Positions 15,285-25,785 of a stretch of DNA of 35,265 nt are shown here, piece after piece. Position 1 is the first letter of the stretch; every line of letters begins with the position of its first letter. The notes under the pieces were generated by a model. It was given only the letters and a program-made list of their open reading frames with translations, was not told where the DNA came from and made no database searches. Made by a program: the position numbers and the translations under genes. This stretch comes from Bryobacterales bacterium (GTDB lineage Bacteria > Acidobacteriota > Terriglobia > Bryobacterales > UBA6623). Location: the NCBI GenBank assembly GCA_028819235.1, contig JAPPMC010000216.1, forward strand, positions 1 to 35,265. The letters are read 5' to 3'.

Positions 15285-18120
15285 GCGCGGGTTGCCCTGC
15301 GAGGGGGAACTCTAGGGCGAAGACCGTTCCAGCGCCCGGCGCGCTCTCAACCGAGATGTGGCCTCGGTGCTCTTGGACGATTCCGTATGCCACCGCCAAG
15401 CCGAGGCCTGTTCCCCGGCGCGCTGCCTTGGTCGTGAAGAACGGGTCGAAGATTCTCCGGCGCACTTCGGCCGACATGCCGGTTCCAGTGTCGCTGACCC
15501 GCACCAGCACGCACTCCGAGCCGTCGGCGCTCTCGCCACGATGGGTTGACACTCGTAGCAGTCCGCCGCTGGGCATGGCATCGCGGGCATTCAGGAAGAG
15601 ATTGAGAAGGACCTGCTGCAGCCTTCCCTTGTTGCCATTCACAGTCGCTCCGCCTGAGAGGTCGGCCTCCACCTGGACATGAGCCTTGCTGAGCTGGGGC
15701 CGGATTAGGTCCAAGGTGTCCCGTACTGTCTGGTCCAGATCGCAGTCCACCATGGAGGTCTCCGAGATTCTGGAGAAGTCGAGCAGCGAGTTGACGATCT
15801 CGCTTGCGCGGAACGTCTGGGTCGTAACCGTTCCGAGCATGTGCGCCTCGTCGCTTCCTAGGCTGAACCGGTCCGCGAGCATCTGCGTGTAGCTTGAGAT
15901 CACCGCGAGAGGCGTGTTGACCTCGTGGGCAACGCCGGCGGCGAGCAATCCGACTGAGGACAGCCGGTCCGCTTGGCGAACTGCCCGCTCCAACTCCACG
16001 CGCTCGGAGACGTCGTCCACGATCACGAGCCTGCCGATTCGGCGGAAGTCTTTGGCGACAAGTGGCGCAACGGCCAGATTGACCACACGCTCCAGGTCGC
16101 TGTCGCTCCCCTGCGGACGAAACTCCGCGGGGAACTCGCTTGCGCGGAGGCGGAAGTGCTCCACGCTTCCCGAGCCGGACTCGTCCGTGCAGCCTTCGAC
16201 TGCTTGCACTAGGGCAGAGGGGAGGAGTTTCCCGAGAGGCCGGCCGACAGCTCGCTCTCTTGGAACGTTAAGAGAAAGTTCGAGATGGGAATTCCAGCTC
16301 AGCACCGTCCCGTCGGTGTCGGTCACGATAATCCCGACCGAGAGCGACTCGACAATGTTCTCGTTAAACTCCTTGAGGCGTTGGTGCCGGGCGGACTCCT
16401 CCTGCAGCGAGCGGTAGAGACGGGCATTGTCCAGAGCGATAGCCAACGGATAGGCGACAGTCTCCACCAGAGCCAGATCCTCACCGCTGAGGAGGGTTCC
16501 GGAACGCGTGCGCCCGAGGGCAATCCAGGCGCGGATCCTTCCACGCAGAGTGCACGGCACGAAGTGCCAGAACTCGCTGCCAGGATCGCCTTCAGCCATT
16601 CCAGACCTGTCGGTCAGAGTCACGGTCCGCGTGGCTCCCGCAAGAGCTGGAATGGGTCGCGGGGTCGGCCATTCAGGGTCGGCGAGCCCGTGGCACGAGA
16701 GCAGCGAGAAGCGCTCAGGCGGACTTCCGGCTTGGTCGTCGTCCGGGGCTAAGATCGCGATGCACTCGACCTCCAGCGTTCTTTCAAGCCGAGTGGCAAC
16801 TGCCTCCAACATGCTGTCTGCGTCGGTTTCTGCCGCCAGTTCACGGGCGAACGCTGACAGATTCCGGCGGTCAAGGTACCGCTCCCGATACGCGCGACGC
16901 TCGAAAGCGTCGAGCAGCCAGTCGCGAATCGGAACGTAGGCGATCGTTGCCAGCAACACCGATGCGAGCCACAAGAGCGGCGCGTAACGATCGAGCCACT
17001 CGCCGGGAATGACTCCCGAGCGTACGACTGTGTAACCAGCGGCGAGCAGTAATCCCCCTGACAGCGCCGACGCCAGAGTGCGGCGCCACAAGGGCTCAAA
17101 GTCAAGCAGCCGGTATTGGAACAGAGCGACCGCACAACCAATTGGGAGTGCGGCGAGGGAAAGGACGGAGAATGCCTCACTGGGTCCTGGCGCCAGGCCG
17201 AGGGTGAATGGCACGACATAGAAGACCGTGAATGGTGCAATTCCGGCGATTCCGCCGAAGCCGATCCATCGGATCTGTTGCCTCTGCACGGGGTGCGGGC
17301 AGTCGCTGATCTTTCTCCAGACTGCACCGACCGCAATGGCGTTTGCGCCCAAGAGAACTAGAGGCACAGTGTCAAAGAACTGCTGCAGGGCTTCCTCGCC
17401 AATGCCGCCTGAAACCCATCCCCCGGCAGCTGCGTGGTGGGCCACTCCTGTGGCCACGGCGATCCCGTAGGCGAATCTTGAGAGCCGCCCGTACTTGAGC
17501 TCGCCAGTAGGGAAGCGGAGCAGGAAATCCAGCATCAGCGGAGGCATCAGGAGGAGTGCCCAGACATCGACCCAGTAGACGATTCGATCGATCCCTTCAA
17601 GGCGGCCGCTGGCGCTGAGCGAGAACACGGCCAGCGATGCCAAGCACCAACCAAAGAAGCGAGTCGAAAGGGCGCTGGCGGGCGTGCGCGTCCAAACAAA
17701 GGCGCCGATCAGGGCGAAGGCGCAGCCCAGTGCGAGCAGGAAGCGTGCCAAGGGCCTTGGGGACCAGTCGACTGCCGGCGTGACGTCCAAAGACCGGACG
17801 CGCCGGTCGCGCTCAATAACGTACTCGAACGGACTCTGCTCTTCGGAGAGGATTCTGGCGACATCTATGCTCTCTAGCACTCGCAGGCCGTTGACCGATC
17901 GAAGGGTGTCGCCCGGCCGCACTCCCACCAGTGCGGCCGGGCTCTGTGGCACGACGGAGGCTGCGACGACGCCTGCCTCTGTTTCTATCCAATTGACCCC
18001 GTCCTCCGGCACCTTGAAGCGGCCCCTGTCTGCCCAATTGACAAAGGTGAGTGCGATCAGGGCCGCCGCGATGACGATCCCGACCGTTTGCCGCCTCGAT
18101 ATCTTCAATAACCGAGTCAT
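15277..18120 (-). CDS. Membrane sensor histidine kinase: PDZ - multi-TM - GAF - PAS - HisKA - HATPase
   Basis: 947 residues from ATG 18120, with AAGG 10-13 bases upstream; an in-frame TTG at 18144 is less likely. In order: an N-terminal membrane helix (VGIVIAAALIALTFVNW); a PDZ-like domain (ASVVPQSPAALVGVRPGDTL, then RSVNGLRVL) facing the periplasm. About eight further membrane helices follow up to residue ~400. A GAF-like domain spans ~425-570 and a PAS domain ~585-700 (SVGIIVTDTDGTVLSWN). The phospho-accepting His732 sits in GLLAAGVAHEVNTPLAVIS. HATPase boxes are NLFLNARDAMP, VSDTGTGMS and GTGLGLAVAYGI. The PDZ domain may sense exposed C-termini or misfolded periplasmic proteins; the signal is not known. 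The partner regulator overlaps the 3' end. Confidence 0.9.
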   Translation of the reverse strand: MTRLLKISRRQTVGIVIAAALIALTFVNWADRGRFKVPEDGVNWIETEAGVVAASVVPQSPAALVGVRPGDTLRSVNGLRVLESIDVARILSEEQSPFEYVIERDRRVRSLDVTPAVDWSPRPLARFLLALGCAFALIGAFVWTRTPASALSTRFFGWCLASLAVFSLSASGRLEGIDRIVYWVDVWALLLMPPLMLDFLLRFPTGELKYGRLSRFAYGIAVATGVAHHAAAGGWVSGGIGEEALQQFFDTVPLVLLGANAIAVGAVWRKISDCPHPVQRQQIRWIGFGGIAGIAPFTVFYVVPFTLGLAPGPSEAFSVLSLAALPIGCAVALFQYRLLDFEPLWRRTLASALSGGLLLAAGYTVVRSGVIPGEWLDRYAPLLWLASVLLATIAYVPIRDWLLDAFERRAYRERYLDRRNLSAFARELAAETDADSMLEAVATRLERTLEVECIAILAPDDDQAGSPPERFSLLSCHGLADPEWPTPRPIPALAGATRTVTLTDRSGMAEGDPGSEFWHFVPCTLRGRIRAWIALGRTRSGTLLSGEDLALVETVAYPLAIALDNARLYRSLQEESARHQRLKEFNENIVESLSVGIIVTDTDGTVLSWNSHLELSLNVPRERAVGRPLGKLLPSALVQAVEGCTDESGSGSVEHFRLRASEFPAEFRPQGSDSDLERVVNLAVAPLVAKDFRRIGRLVIVDDVSERVELERAVRQADRLSSVGLLAAGVAHEVNTPLAVISSYTQMLADRFSLGSDEAHMLGTVTTQTFRASEIVNSLLDFSRISETSMVDCDLDQTVRDTLDLIRPQLSKAHVQVEADLSGGATVNGNKGRLQQVLLNLFLNARDAMPSGGLLRVSTHRGESADGSECVLVRVSDTGTGMSAEVRRRIFDPFFTTKAARRGTGLGLAVAYGIVQEHRGHISVESAPGAGTVFALEFPLAGQPAHA

Positions 18121-18170
18121 GCAAGAAAGCGCCTTAGTACGCAATCAGCGCACACTACGACACTTTCTCT

Positions 18171-18199
18171 AATATATGCGAATCGGATGGAAGATTCAA
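18171..18199 (-). promoter_or_regulatory. Sigma70-type promoter of the histidine kinase/response regulator operon
   Basis: On the minus strand TTGAAT (18194-18199) is followed after 17 bases by TATATT (18171-18176), both close to consensus. The expected start would be ~18164, about 45 bases before the kinase ATG at 18120. The pair is therefore probably made from a housekeeping promoter rather than from a sigma54 promoter. Confidence 0.6.
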
Positions 18200-18315
18200 C
18201 GCCGGTTGGTTGGGTAATTCAGTCGTCTTTTTGCGGAAATCAGGTCGTGGCAATCGCCACGTGCTCCGGAATATAGGATCCGTTATTCCAGATTTTGGAA
18301 TATTGGGAAATGGGC

Positions 18316-18347
18316 AAGGAAAAGGCCCCGACTGTGCGGTCGGGGCC
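18316..18347 (-). terminator. Rho-independent terminator after the sulfhydrylase gene
   Basis: A perfect 9-bp GC-rich stem (GGCCCCGAC / GTCGGGGCC, 18324-18332 with 18339-18347) encloses a 6-base loop and is followed on the minus strand by TTTTCCTT. It begins 19 bases after the stop codon of the minus-strand gene ending at 18366. Confidence 0.88.
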
Positions 18348-18365
18348 TCGGACCTTCGGAGGCGT

Positions 18366-19790
<1,425 letters not shown>

Positions 19791-19810
19791 TCATGGAGGG
19801 GCGAGGTCGC

Positions 19811-20011
19811 TTTTTCCCCGCATACGCGGGGGTTGACCTGAGGCCGCGACTAAGGGGTCGCGGATATGCGATCTTTGCCCGCGCACACGGGGCTGGGTCG
19901 GGGCAAGTACAGCTCGTGCGGGCATACGAATTCTGTATTCCCTGTGCATACGGGGATGGACCAGTTTCTTGGTACTTGTCAAACTTTTCCCCGCACCGGT
20001 GGGGTGAAATT
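19811..20011 (+). CRISPR. Fossil type I-E mini-array (three clear and one poor degenerate repeats)
   Basis: Three 28-base units at 19811-19838, 19872-19899 and 19935-19962 match the active repeat (29828 onward) at 22, 20 and 20 of 28 positions by hand count. Their starts are 61 and 63 bases apart; the active array has a 61-base period. The core CCCCGCATACGCGGGG of the first and the tail GGGGATGGACC of the third are the best-preserved parts. A fourth unit at 19984-20011 matches only 16 of 28 and is offset by 49 bases, as if a spacer had been partly deleted. All are in the same orientation as the active array. I see no leader. It lies 796 bp before cas3 and is presumably a decayed array of this same system. 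Confidence 0.7.
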
Positions 20012-20806
20012 GCCCATGTATTCCGGATATCCCGGCCCATATTTGTGGGAGGCTATCGGCGTCTAGGCCGGACCTCTCCAACGTTCAGCTTCCGGACTCG
20101 GCGACCGACCGGCCCGGGCAGTGAGCCAAGAAAGCAAAGTTTGGCAGTTGATGTGCTGCGGAGGGTTCAACTCCGAGGGTCTGCTGTCGCTTTCGACCTG
20201 CCCGGATCGGGCCCAGGCTGCATGAGCATCTCGAATTGCCTTGGTGGCAGCTTCATGCGTCGACTGGGATGGCGGGCGTGCCGTTCGGTGGCGTCTATAG
20301 CCGTGCGGCAGACCGGTGCAGCCGACTCTCGTTGCAGAGTTAGACCGGCCTAAGTTCGTGACTTTGTGACATTTGCCTGAGCGACTTCTCTGCGCATTGC
20401 TCCAAGTGAGCGTAGTCAGGCTCGTTGGCCTCAACGTGCTTCCGATTTACTTGGTGCGAGGCGAACAGGGCAAGCAATGGTTCTCCTCGGCAAGCACAGT
20501 CGGTACTACGAAGTGCACTCGTGTGCGACACGCTGAGCGAATACTGCATTCGAGGCCGCAACGAAGTTTGCGCCATTTCTCCGGACCCGCATCCTCGGCC
20601 ACTGGTCGGCGAAGATTGGAGCATCGCGCGTCCTCCCGGGCCAACCTGTGAACTTGGGTGAATGTGGACTGGCCGCAACCGGCGGCCGGATCAAGCAACG
20701 GCGAGATAATGCAACCCTGCCTTCGTGGGCGACTGCAAGGCCGATGGCGCACCTGCCATCTATGCGGCGGAGAACGGTTTCAGAACCGACGGAGACAAAT
20801 GTACCC
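20012..20806. other. Gap between fossil array and cas3 without a recognisable gene
   Basis: No convincing gene: open frames on both strands of 60-120 codons show no motif. The cas3 frame itself is open back to 20648 but that 53-codon extension looks non-conserved. A cas3 promoter should be here, though I could not pick one confidently. Confidence 0.45.
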
Positions 20807-23440
20807 ATGACCGATACGAGCGCAGGCTCCCCGCAAGATTCGGGTATGGCGACGGCGTGGGCGAAGTCGGCCAGGGGGCGAGGAGGCCCACCCTCGGGCT
20901 GGCTAAGCTTGGTCGACCACTCCATTGACGTCACAGCCGTTGCCGAGGCGCTGTTGCGCTTGCCGACTGTGAGGTCTCGGCTCGAAGCACTCGCCGGCAG
21001 GGCACTGGACGACACCGACACGGCCCGGCTCTGCTTCCTTGCCGGACTCCACGATGCTGGCAAGGTGAACCACGGCTTCCAGGCCAAGTTGCGAAGTGAG
21101 TGGCCTCAGGCTGGCCACATCGCACCGATCTGGGCCGCGATGAGGAAGAAGCGAAGCTACGACCCGCTAGAACGTCGGGCCATCCACCACATCGGCTCGG
21201 CCCTCATGAAGCGGCATTGGAGGACTTGGTTCGAGGACAAGGAGGCCGTGCGAGAGTTCTGGGGTGTAATCCTCGCGCACCACGGGAGCCTGCCCTCCGA
21301 ATTTCTCCACGTAGGCCCCGACATTTGGCGCCGCAAGGGGTCCTACGACCCCATCTCGGCACTGGTGGACTTGGCAGCCGTCGTGTCCCGCATGACTCCG
21401 GCAGCGCTCCGTGACGGAGGCCCCAAACTGCCCTCAGCCGCCCGGTTCCAGCATGCGTTTGCCGGCCTGGTGACCTTGGCCGACTGGCTCGGGTCCGATG
21501 ACACCGTCTTTCGGTACCCGAGCGCCGGCTCTCCATCGCGGGAGGAGAGGATTCCCTGGGCACGCAGGCAGGCCGCAAACGTTCTGGAGCGCCGCGGCAT
21601 CGATCCGCGTTGCGGTCGCGCTGCGGCCATGCAGCAACCGGACGACTTTTCTGCCCTGTTTCCGGGACTTGCCAGTCCCCGCCCTGCCCAGCAGGAGCTA
21701 CTGGGGGCTCCCCTTCCGAAGGCCGGTCAGGTGATCGTCCTAGAAGCCGAGACCGGTTCGGGCAAGACCGAGGCCGCGCTCATCCACTTCTTGCGGCTGT
21801 TCCGGGCCGGCGAGGTGGACGGCCTCTACTTCGCATTGCCTACACGGGCTGCAGCGGTGCAGATTCACGGGCGGATCGCCGGGATGGTCGGGCGCTGGCT
21901 CGGGGCGGCTGCGCCACCGGTCGGACTTGCCGTCCCCGGCTACCTGAGGGTGGACGACCTTAAGGGGACCCGGCTGCCCGACGAGTACGCCGTGCTGTGG
22001 CCCGACCACGGGCATGATCGCGGATGGGCAGTTGAGAACCCGAAACGTTATCTCTCAGGGGCCGTAATGGTGGGCACGATCGACCAAGTGCTGCTGAGCG
22101 GAGTGCGTGTGCGCCACGCGCCATTCCGCTCCGGACCGCTGTTGCGGCTGCTCCTCTGTGTCGATGAAGTCCACGCATCCGACGCTTACATGGCCACACT
22201 CCTCAGGAACGTCCTGAACCAACACATCGCATCTGGAGGGCACGCCCTCCTAATGTCGGCAACGTTGGGATCGCTCGCCCGGATGCGCTTCCTTAGCGAC
22301 CGCGTTGAGGCCCACCAGGAACCAACCGCTTCCGCTGCGGCGCTCGCTCCGTTCCCCTCGATCCAGCGCAGTGGTGACGAAGATCCGATCCCGCTTCCAG
22401 GGTCCGGCTCGCGGGCCAAGCTGATCGCGGTTGACCTGCGCGACTGGTCGACAGACGAGCACTACCTTCTGACGGAAATGGCGACGGCCGCTGGGGATGG
22501 AGCAATCGTGCTCTTCATCAGAAACCGCGTGGACGATGCCGTCACGGCCGTCAGGCAACTGGAAGCGATCGGCGCGCCGCTGCTGCGCTGCCGTTGGGTG
22601 GTCGCCCCCCACCACAGCCGCTACGCAGCGGAGGATCGCCGTCGTCTTGACCGGGCGCTCGAAGAGGCTTTTCGGAACCGAGGTGGGGTTATTGCTGTCA
22701 CGACCCAAACGGCCGAGCAGTCGCTTGACATAGACGCGGACTGGCTGGTCACTGACATTGCACCGGGGGACGTGCTCCTCCAGCGGATCGGACGGCTGCA
22801 CCGCCACGACCGCCGCCGACCGCCTGGGTACGAAGCAGCACGGGTGACCGTCCAGGCTCCCACGCAGCACCGGCTCGCCGAAACCTTGGATGATCGCGGA
22901 GTGGTGGCGGGCAAGGCCGCGGCCTTGGGCCTCGGAACTGTGTATGAGAACCTCGTCGGGATCCTTGCGACACGCAAATGGTTGGAAGCTCGAGATGAGA
23001 TCCGTGTTCCGCAGGACAACCGTGCCCTCGTCGAAGCGGCAACCCACCGTCAAGCGCTGGACGATCTGGCACAAACTCTGGGCGATCCATGGAGGTTTCA
23101 CAGGGAGGATGTGGAGGGGCGAGGCTTGGGAAACGCACAGTCAGCACACGTCATCTGTGTTGACTGGGAGGAGCCCCTGGTAGATAACCAGCCCCCCCCA
23201 GACCTAGATGAGCGTCACGTCACGCGGTTGGGTCTCAAGGATCGCAGCATAACGCTGGAGTGTCCCATGCCGGGTCCCTTCGGCCGCCCAGTGCAGACGT
23301 TCAAGGTGCCTGGCTGGATGGTGCCGGATGAACCCGGCGACGCGGACGTTTGCGACGTCGCCAGCGGCGGCGGCGAGATTCGCTTCCGCATTGGATCGAA
23401 GGGATTCTGCTACAGCCGGTTCGGGCTGATGCCCGAGTAG
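20807..23440 (+). CDS. cas3: Cas3: HD nuclease - superfamily 2 helicase of type I-E CRISPR
   Basis: 877 residues from ATG 20807 (an ATG at 20846 is also possible). The HD nuclease domain has His38 (VDHSIDVTAVAE), His82-Asp83 (GLHDAGKVNHGF), a downstream histidine in ERRAIHHIGSALM and the pair in ILAHHGSLPSE. The helicase has Walker A EAETGSGKTEAALIHF, DEVH-box LLLCVDEVHASDAYM, motif III LLMSATLGS, and motifs V-VI VTTQTAEQSLDIDADWLVTD and LLQRIGRLHRHDRR. It is recruited by Cascade to R-loops and unwinds and degrades target DNA 3' to 5'. All catalytic residues I expect are present. The gene precedes the Cascade operon in the same direction but a 222-bp promoter region separates them, so it can be expressed independently. 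Confidence 0.95.
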   Translation: MTDTSAGSPQDSGMATAWAKSARGRGGPPSGWLSLVDHSIDVTAVAEALLRLPTVRSRLEALAGRALDDTDTARLCFLAGLHDAGKVNHGFQAKLRSEWPQAGHIAPIWAAMRKKRSYDPLERRAIHHIGSALMKRHWRTWFEDKEAVREFWGVILAHHGSLPSEFLHVGPDIWRRKGSYDPISALVDLAAVVSRMTPAALRDGGPKLPSAARFQHAFAGLVTLADWLGSDDTVFRYPSAGSPSREERIPWARRQAANVLERRGIDPRCGRAAAMQQPDDFSALFPGLASPRPAQQELLGAPLPKAGQVIVLEAETGSGKTEAALIHFLRLFRAGEVDGLYFALPTRAAAVQIHGRIAGMVGRWLGAAAPPVGLAVPGYLRVDDLKGTRLPDEYAVLWPDHGHDRGWAVENPKRYLSGAVMVGTIDQVLLSGVRVRHAPFRSGPLLRLLLCVDEVHASDAYMATLLRNVLNQHIASGGHALLMSATLGSLARMRFLSDRVEAHQEPTASAAALAPFPSIQRSGDEDPIPLPGSGSRAKLIAVDLRDWSTDEHYLLTEMATAAGDGAIVLFIRNRVDDAVTAVRQLEAIGAPLLRCRWVVAPHHSRYAAEDRRRLDRALEEAFRNRGGVIAVTTQTAEQSLDIDADWLVTDIAPGDVLLQRIGRLHRHDRRRPPGYEAARVTVQAPTQHRLAETLDDRGVVAGKAAALGLGTVYENLVGILATRKWLEARDEIRVPQDNRALVEAATHRQALDDLAQTLGDPWRFHREDVEGRGLGNAQSAHVICVDWEEPLVDNQPPPDLDERHVTRLGLKDRSITLECPMPGPFGRPVQTFKVPGWMVPDEPGDADVCDVASGGGEIRFRIGSKGFCYSRFGLMPE

Positions 23441-23514
23441 AATGTCAAGGCCCCGGCACATCGAGGTGGAAGAGGATCTTCAGGCGGCAGGCAACGCGGG
23501 CAGCCCCGGAAGGC

Positions 23515-23595
23515 TTGACACGGGGGAGCGACCGCCTGTATTGTGGTCGCTGTGAGGAAACTAGGATTGACAATTACAAAGAAACATTGTAGTAT
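23515..23595 (+). promoter_or_regulatory. Two tandem sigma70-type promoters and a dyad upstream of cas8e
   Basis: P1: TTGACA (23515-23520), 18 bases, TATTGT (23539-23544). P2: TTGACA (23567-23572), 17 bases, TAGTAT (23590-23595). A 7-bp inverted repeat (AGCGACC 23527-23533, GGTCGCT 23545-23551, 11-base centre) flanks the P1 -10 box and is well placed to act as an operator. P2 is the better match and lies 68 bases before the cas8e start. Confidence 0.6.
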
Positions 23596-23662
23596 TCGAA
23601 TTGGAAACGCGGTCAGGGATCATTAGCCCACCGTCATTTTCCCTTCTGTTAAGGAGAGCATC

Positions 23663-25201
23663 GTGTCCAGCCTGCTGACAGAACCGATCATTCCCGTGGA
23701 GTCGCGGGGAGAGCGGGCGGTCGTGACCCTTCCGCACCTCCTCGCGCAGCTAGGGCGAGACGATGTCGACAGTTTCGTCGGGTTGGCCCCCCACCAGGCG
23801 CAGTCTTGGTACCAATTCTTGGTGCAGCTCGGAGCGCTGGCTCTGTTCAGGGCGGGTCGGGAGCAGGTGCCCGATGACCGCAGCACGTGGAGGCAGCTGC
23901 TGTTTCGACTGACGCCGGACTCGGCTGACACAGCTTGGAGCTTGGTGACCGACGATCAGACCCAGCCCGCCCTCCTACAACCTCCGACCGCCCTGTTGCC
24001 CGCGTTCAAACCAGCGGCCGACACGCCCGACCGACTGGATGTGCTCGTGACAGCCAAGAACCACGACCGGAAGCTTGCCCAAGCCAAGGGTGGCGACCTG
24101 CATCTCTGGCTCTACGCTCTCGTCACGCTGCAGACCACCCAAGGCTACTCAGGCAGGGGCCAGCCGGGCGTAGTCCGCATGAATGGCGGGCTCTCCAGCC
24201 GCGTGCTGGTCGACCGGCGGCCGGGGCCACGCTGGGGGCCGCGGGTTGTCCGCGGGGTTCGGATGCTGCTGACTCGCCGGCAGGAGATCCTGAGGGCAGC
24301 ACCCGGGCTCTTTCGGAACGAAGGAGGTCTCGCCCTGACCTGGCTCCGATCATGGGATACAGACGAGCAGCTGCAGGTGACTGACCTCGATCCGTTCTTC
24401 ATCGAGGTCTGCCGCCGCGTAAGGTTGGCATCAACTGCCGAAGGCCAAGTGTCCGCCTTCGTGCGGCCAGCGCGCCTCACGCGCATCAGCGGCCGCCACC
24501 TGAAGGGCAATGTCGGAGATCCGTGGGCACCCGTCAGGCGCAAGGACGGGGCAGCACTGACGGTGAGCGGCAGCGGGTTCGATTACCGTCGGGTGCAGCG
24601 CATCCTGTTCAAGCGACGGGAATTCCAGCGTCCCCTCGCGCTGAAGCAGTTGCCTTGGGAGTCTGGGACGGATAGCGAGATCCACATGGCCGTCTTGGTA
24701 AGAGGCCAAGGTAAGACAGAGGGGCTGCACGAGAGGATCATCCCTCTGCCCAAATCCTGCTCTGCCGCCTTCGAGCTAGAGGGAGATGCGGACGAAGATG
24801 CTGAAACACTTGCCACGCTCTCCGAGGATATGGTCGAGTTCGCCGGCGAAACACGCAAGGTGCTGCGACGCGCAGTGCTCGTTTACCTGCACGGCCCAGA
24901 GCAGCCAAGGTTTACGAGCCCGCACGCCTCAGGGGTCGTGCGAAGCTACGACAGGCTGGTCGACGAGCGGTTCTTCCGCATCCTGTTCAGCTCGGCGAGG
25001 ACGGGCCTTGATAGGGCCAACCTTGAGTGGCAGGAGTCGCTCAGGGATATCGCCTCTCAACTGGTACGCCACGCTTGGGAGAGAATGACGCCGCCGAGCA
25101 CGCGTCGCGAGAAGGCTCGCGCGGTTTCCGAGGCCCTGTTCTTTGCTGGCTTGAGAAAACACCTGCCCTTGGCATTTCCTCAGGCCGAATCTAAGGAGTA
25201 G
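23663..25201 (+). CDS. cas8e: Cas8e (CasA/Cse1), large subunit of type I-E Cascade
   Basis: 512 residues from GTG 23663 with AAGGAG at 23651-23656. The N-terminus SSLLTEPIIPVESRGERAVV matches the Cse1 start (…Lltep.ipv…), followed by LPHLLAQLGRDDVDSFVGL and APHQAQSWYQFLVQL, and later GYSGRGQPGVVRMNGGLSSR. The C-terminal four-helix bundle region is helix-rich (TRKVLRRAVLVYL, LEWQESLRDIASQLVRHAW). Cas8e recognises the PAM, opens the DNA and recruits Cas3. Length is normal for the family. It is the first gene of the Cascade-adaptation operon; cas11 follows after 4 bp. Confidence 0.93.
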   Translation: MSSLLTEPIIPVESRGERAVVTLPHLLAQLGRDDVDSFVGLAPHQAQSWYQFLVQLGALALFRAGREQVPDDRSTWRQLLFRLTPDSADTAWSLVTDDQTQPALLQPPTALLPAFKPAADTPDRLDVLVTAKNHDRKLAQAKGGDLHLWLYALVTLQTTQGYSGRGQPGVVRMNGGLSSRVLVDRRPGPRWGPRVVRGVRMLLTRRQEILRAAPGLFRNEGGLALTWLRSWDTDEQLQVTDLDPFFIEVCRRVRLASTAEGQVSAFVRPARLTRISGRHLKGNVGDPWAPVRRKDGAALTVSGSGFDYRRVQRILFKRREFQRPLALKQLPWESGTDSEIHMAVLVRGQGKTEGLHERIIPLPKSCSAAFELEGDADEDAETLATLSEDMVEFAGETRKVLRRAVLVYLHGPEQPRFTSPHASGVVRSYDRLVDERFFRILFSSARTGLDRANLEWQESLRDIASQLVRHAWERMTPPSTRREKARAVSEALFFAGLRKHLPLAFPQAESKE

Positions 25202-25205
25202 CCCC

Positions 25206-25763
25206 ATGAATCGTAGAATCGAGAACGGTTCCCCGCAGACGGATACGGCGGTGAGACTCGGCCAAGTGATCGCTTCCCTCTCCCACCGCTTGGATCCCAA
25301 GCGGTCCGGATCGGCGGCAATGGCCCAGCTGCGACGGATCAGCCAAGACAACTTGCCGTCCCAGTTCTGGCTTGTCTACTTGTCGGAGGTGCCCTTGGAA
25401 TGGCGTGAGCCGAATGGCAGGCCCGACGTGCGCCACGACCGCTCATGGGCCAGCCTCATCCGCGCGATGGCTGAGATGGGGCCGCGGCCCCACTCGCTCA
25501 ATCGACAGTTCGGAAGGGCCCTTGCCGACACCGGGTACTCCGAGGATCGTTTTGTACGGCTCGTGCGCGCCAGCGACTCCACGCTAGAGCGGGAGCTTCG
25601 AACGGCAAGTGTCTGGTTGGCGCGCTCCGGTGTTCTCCGAGTCAACTGGATCCAACCGGCAGAGCTTTTCAGTTGGGGCCCGGGCAGAAAGTCCCGGTCC
25701 AGCACTGTGCGCCACCGACTTGCGCGAGAGTACTTTAGTTCTGTCGCTAGGCGCTCGCCGTAA
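25206..25763 (+). CDS. cas11: Cas11 (CasB/Cse2), small subunit of type I-E Cascade
   Basis: 185 residues from ATG 25206, with AAGGAG at 25193-25198 overlapping the end of cas8e. Recognised by position and helical, basic composition: RLGQVIASLSHRLDPKRSGS, AMAQLRRISQDNLPSQFW, SLNRQFGRALADTGYSEDRF, RLVRASDSTLERELRTASVW and a C-terminal VRHRLAREYFSS. In E. coli Cascade two copies form the belly that stabilises the crRNA-target duplex. Cse2 is poorly conserved in sequence, so gene order carries much of the weight. Confidence 0.88.
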   Translation: MNRRIENGSPQTDTAVRLGQVIASLSHRLDPKRSGSAAMAQLRRISQDNLPSQFWLVYLSEVPLEWREPNGRPDVRHDRSWASLIRAMAEMGPRPHSLNRQFGRALADTGYSEDRFVRLVRASDSTLERELRTASVWLARSGVLRVNWIQPAELFSWGPGRKSRSSTVRHRLAREYFSSVARRSP

Positions 25764-25785
25764 CCATCATGGAGGTGACAAGGCA

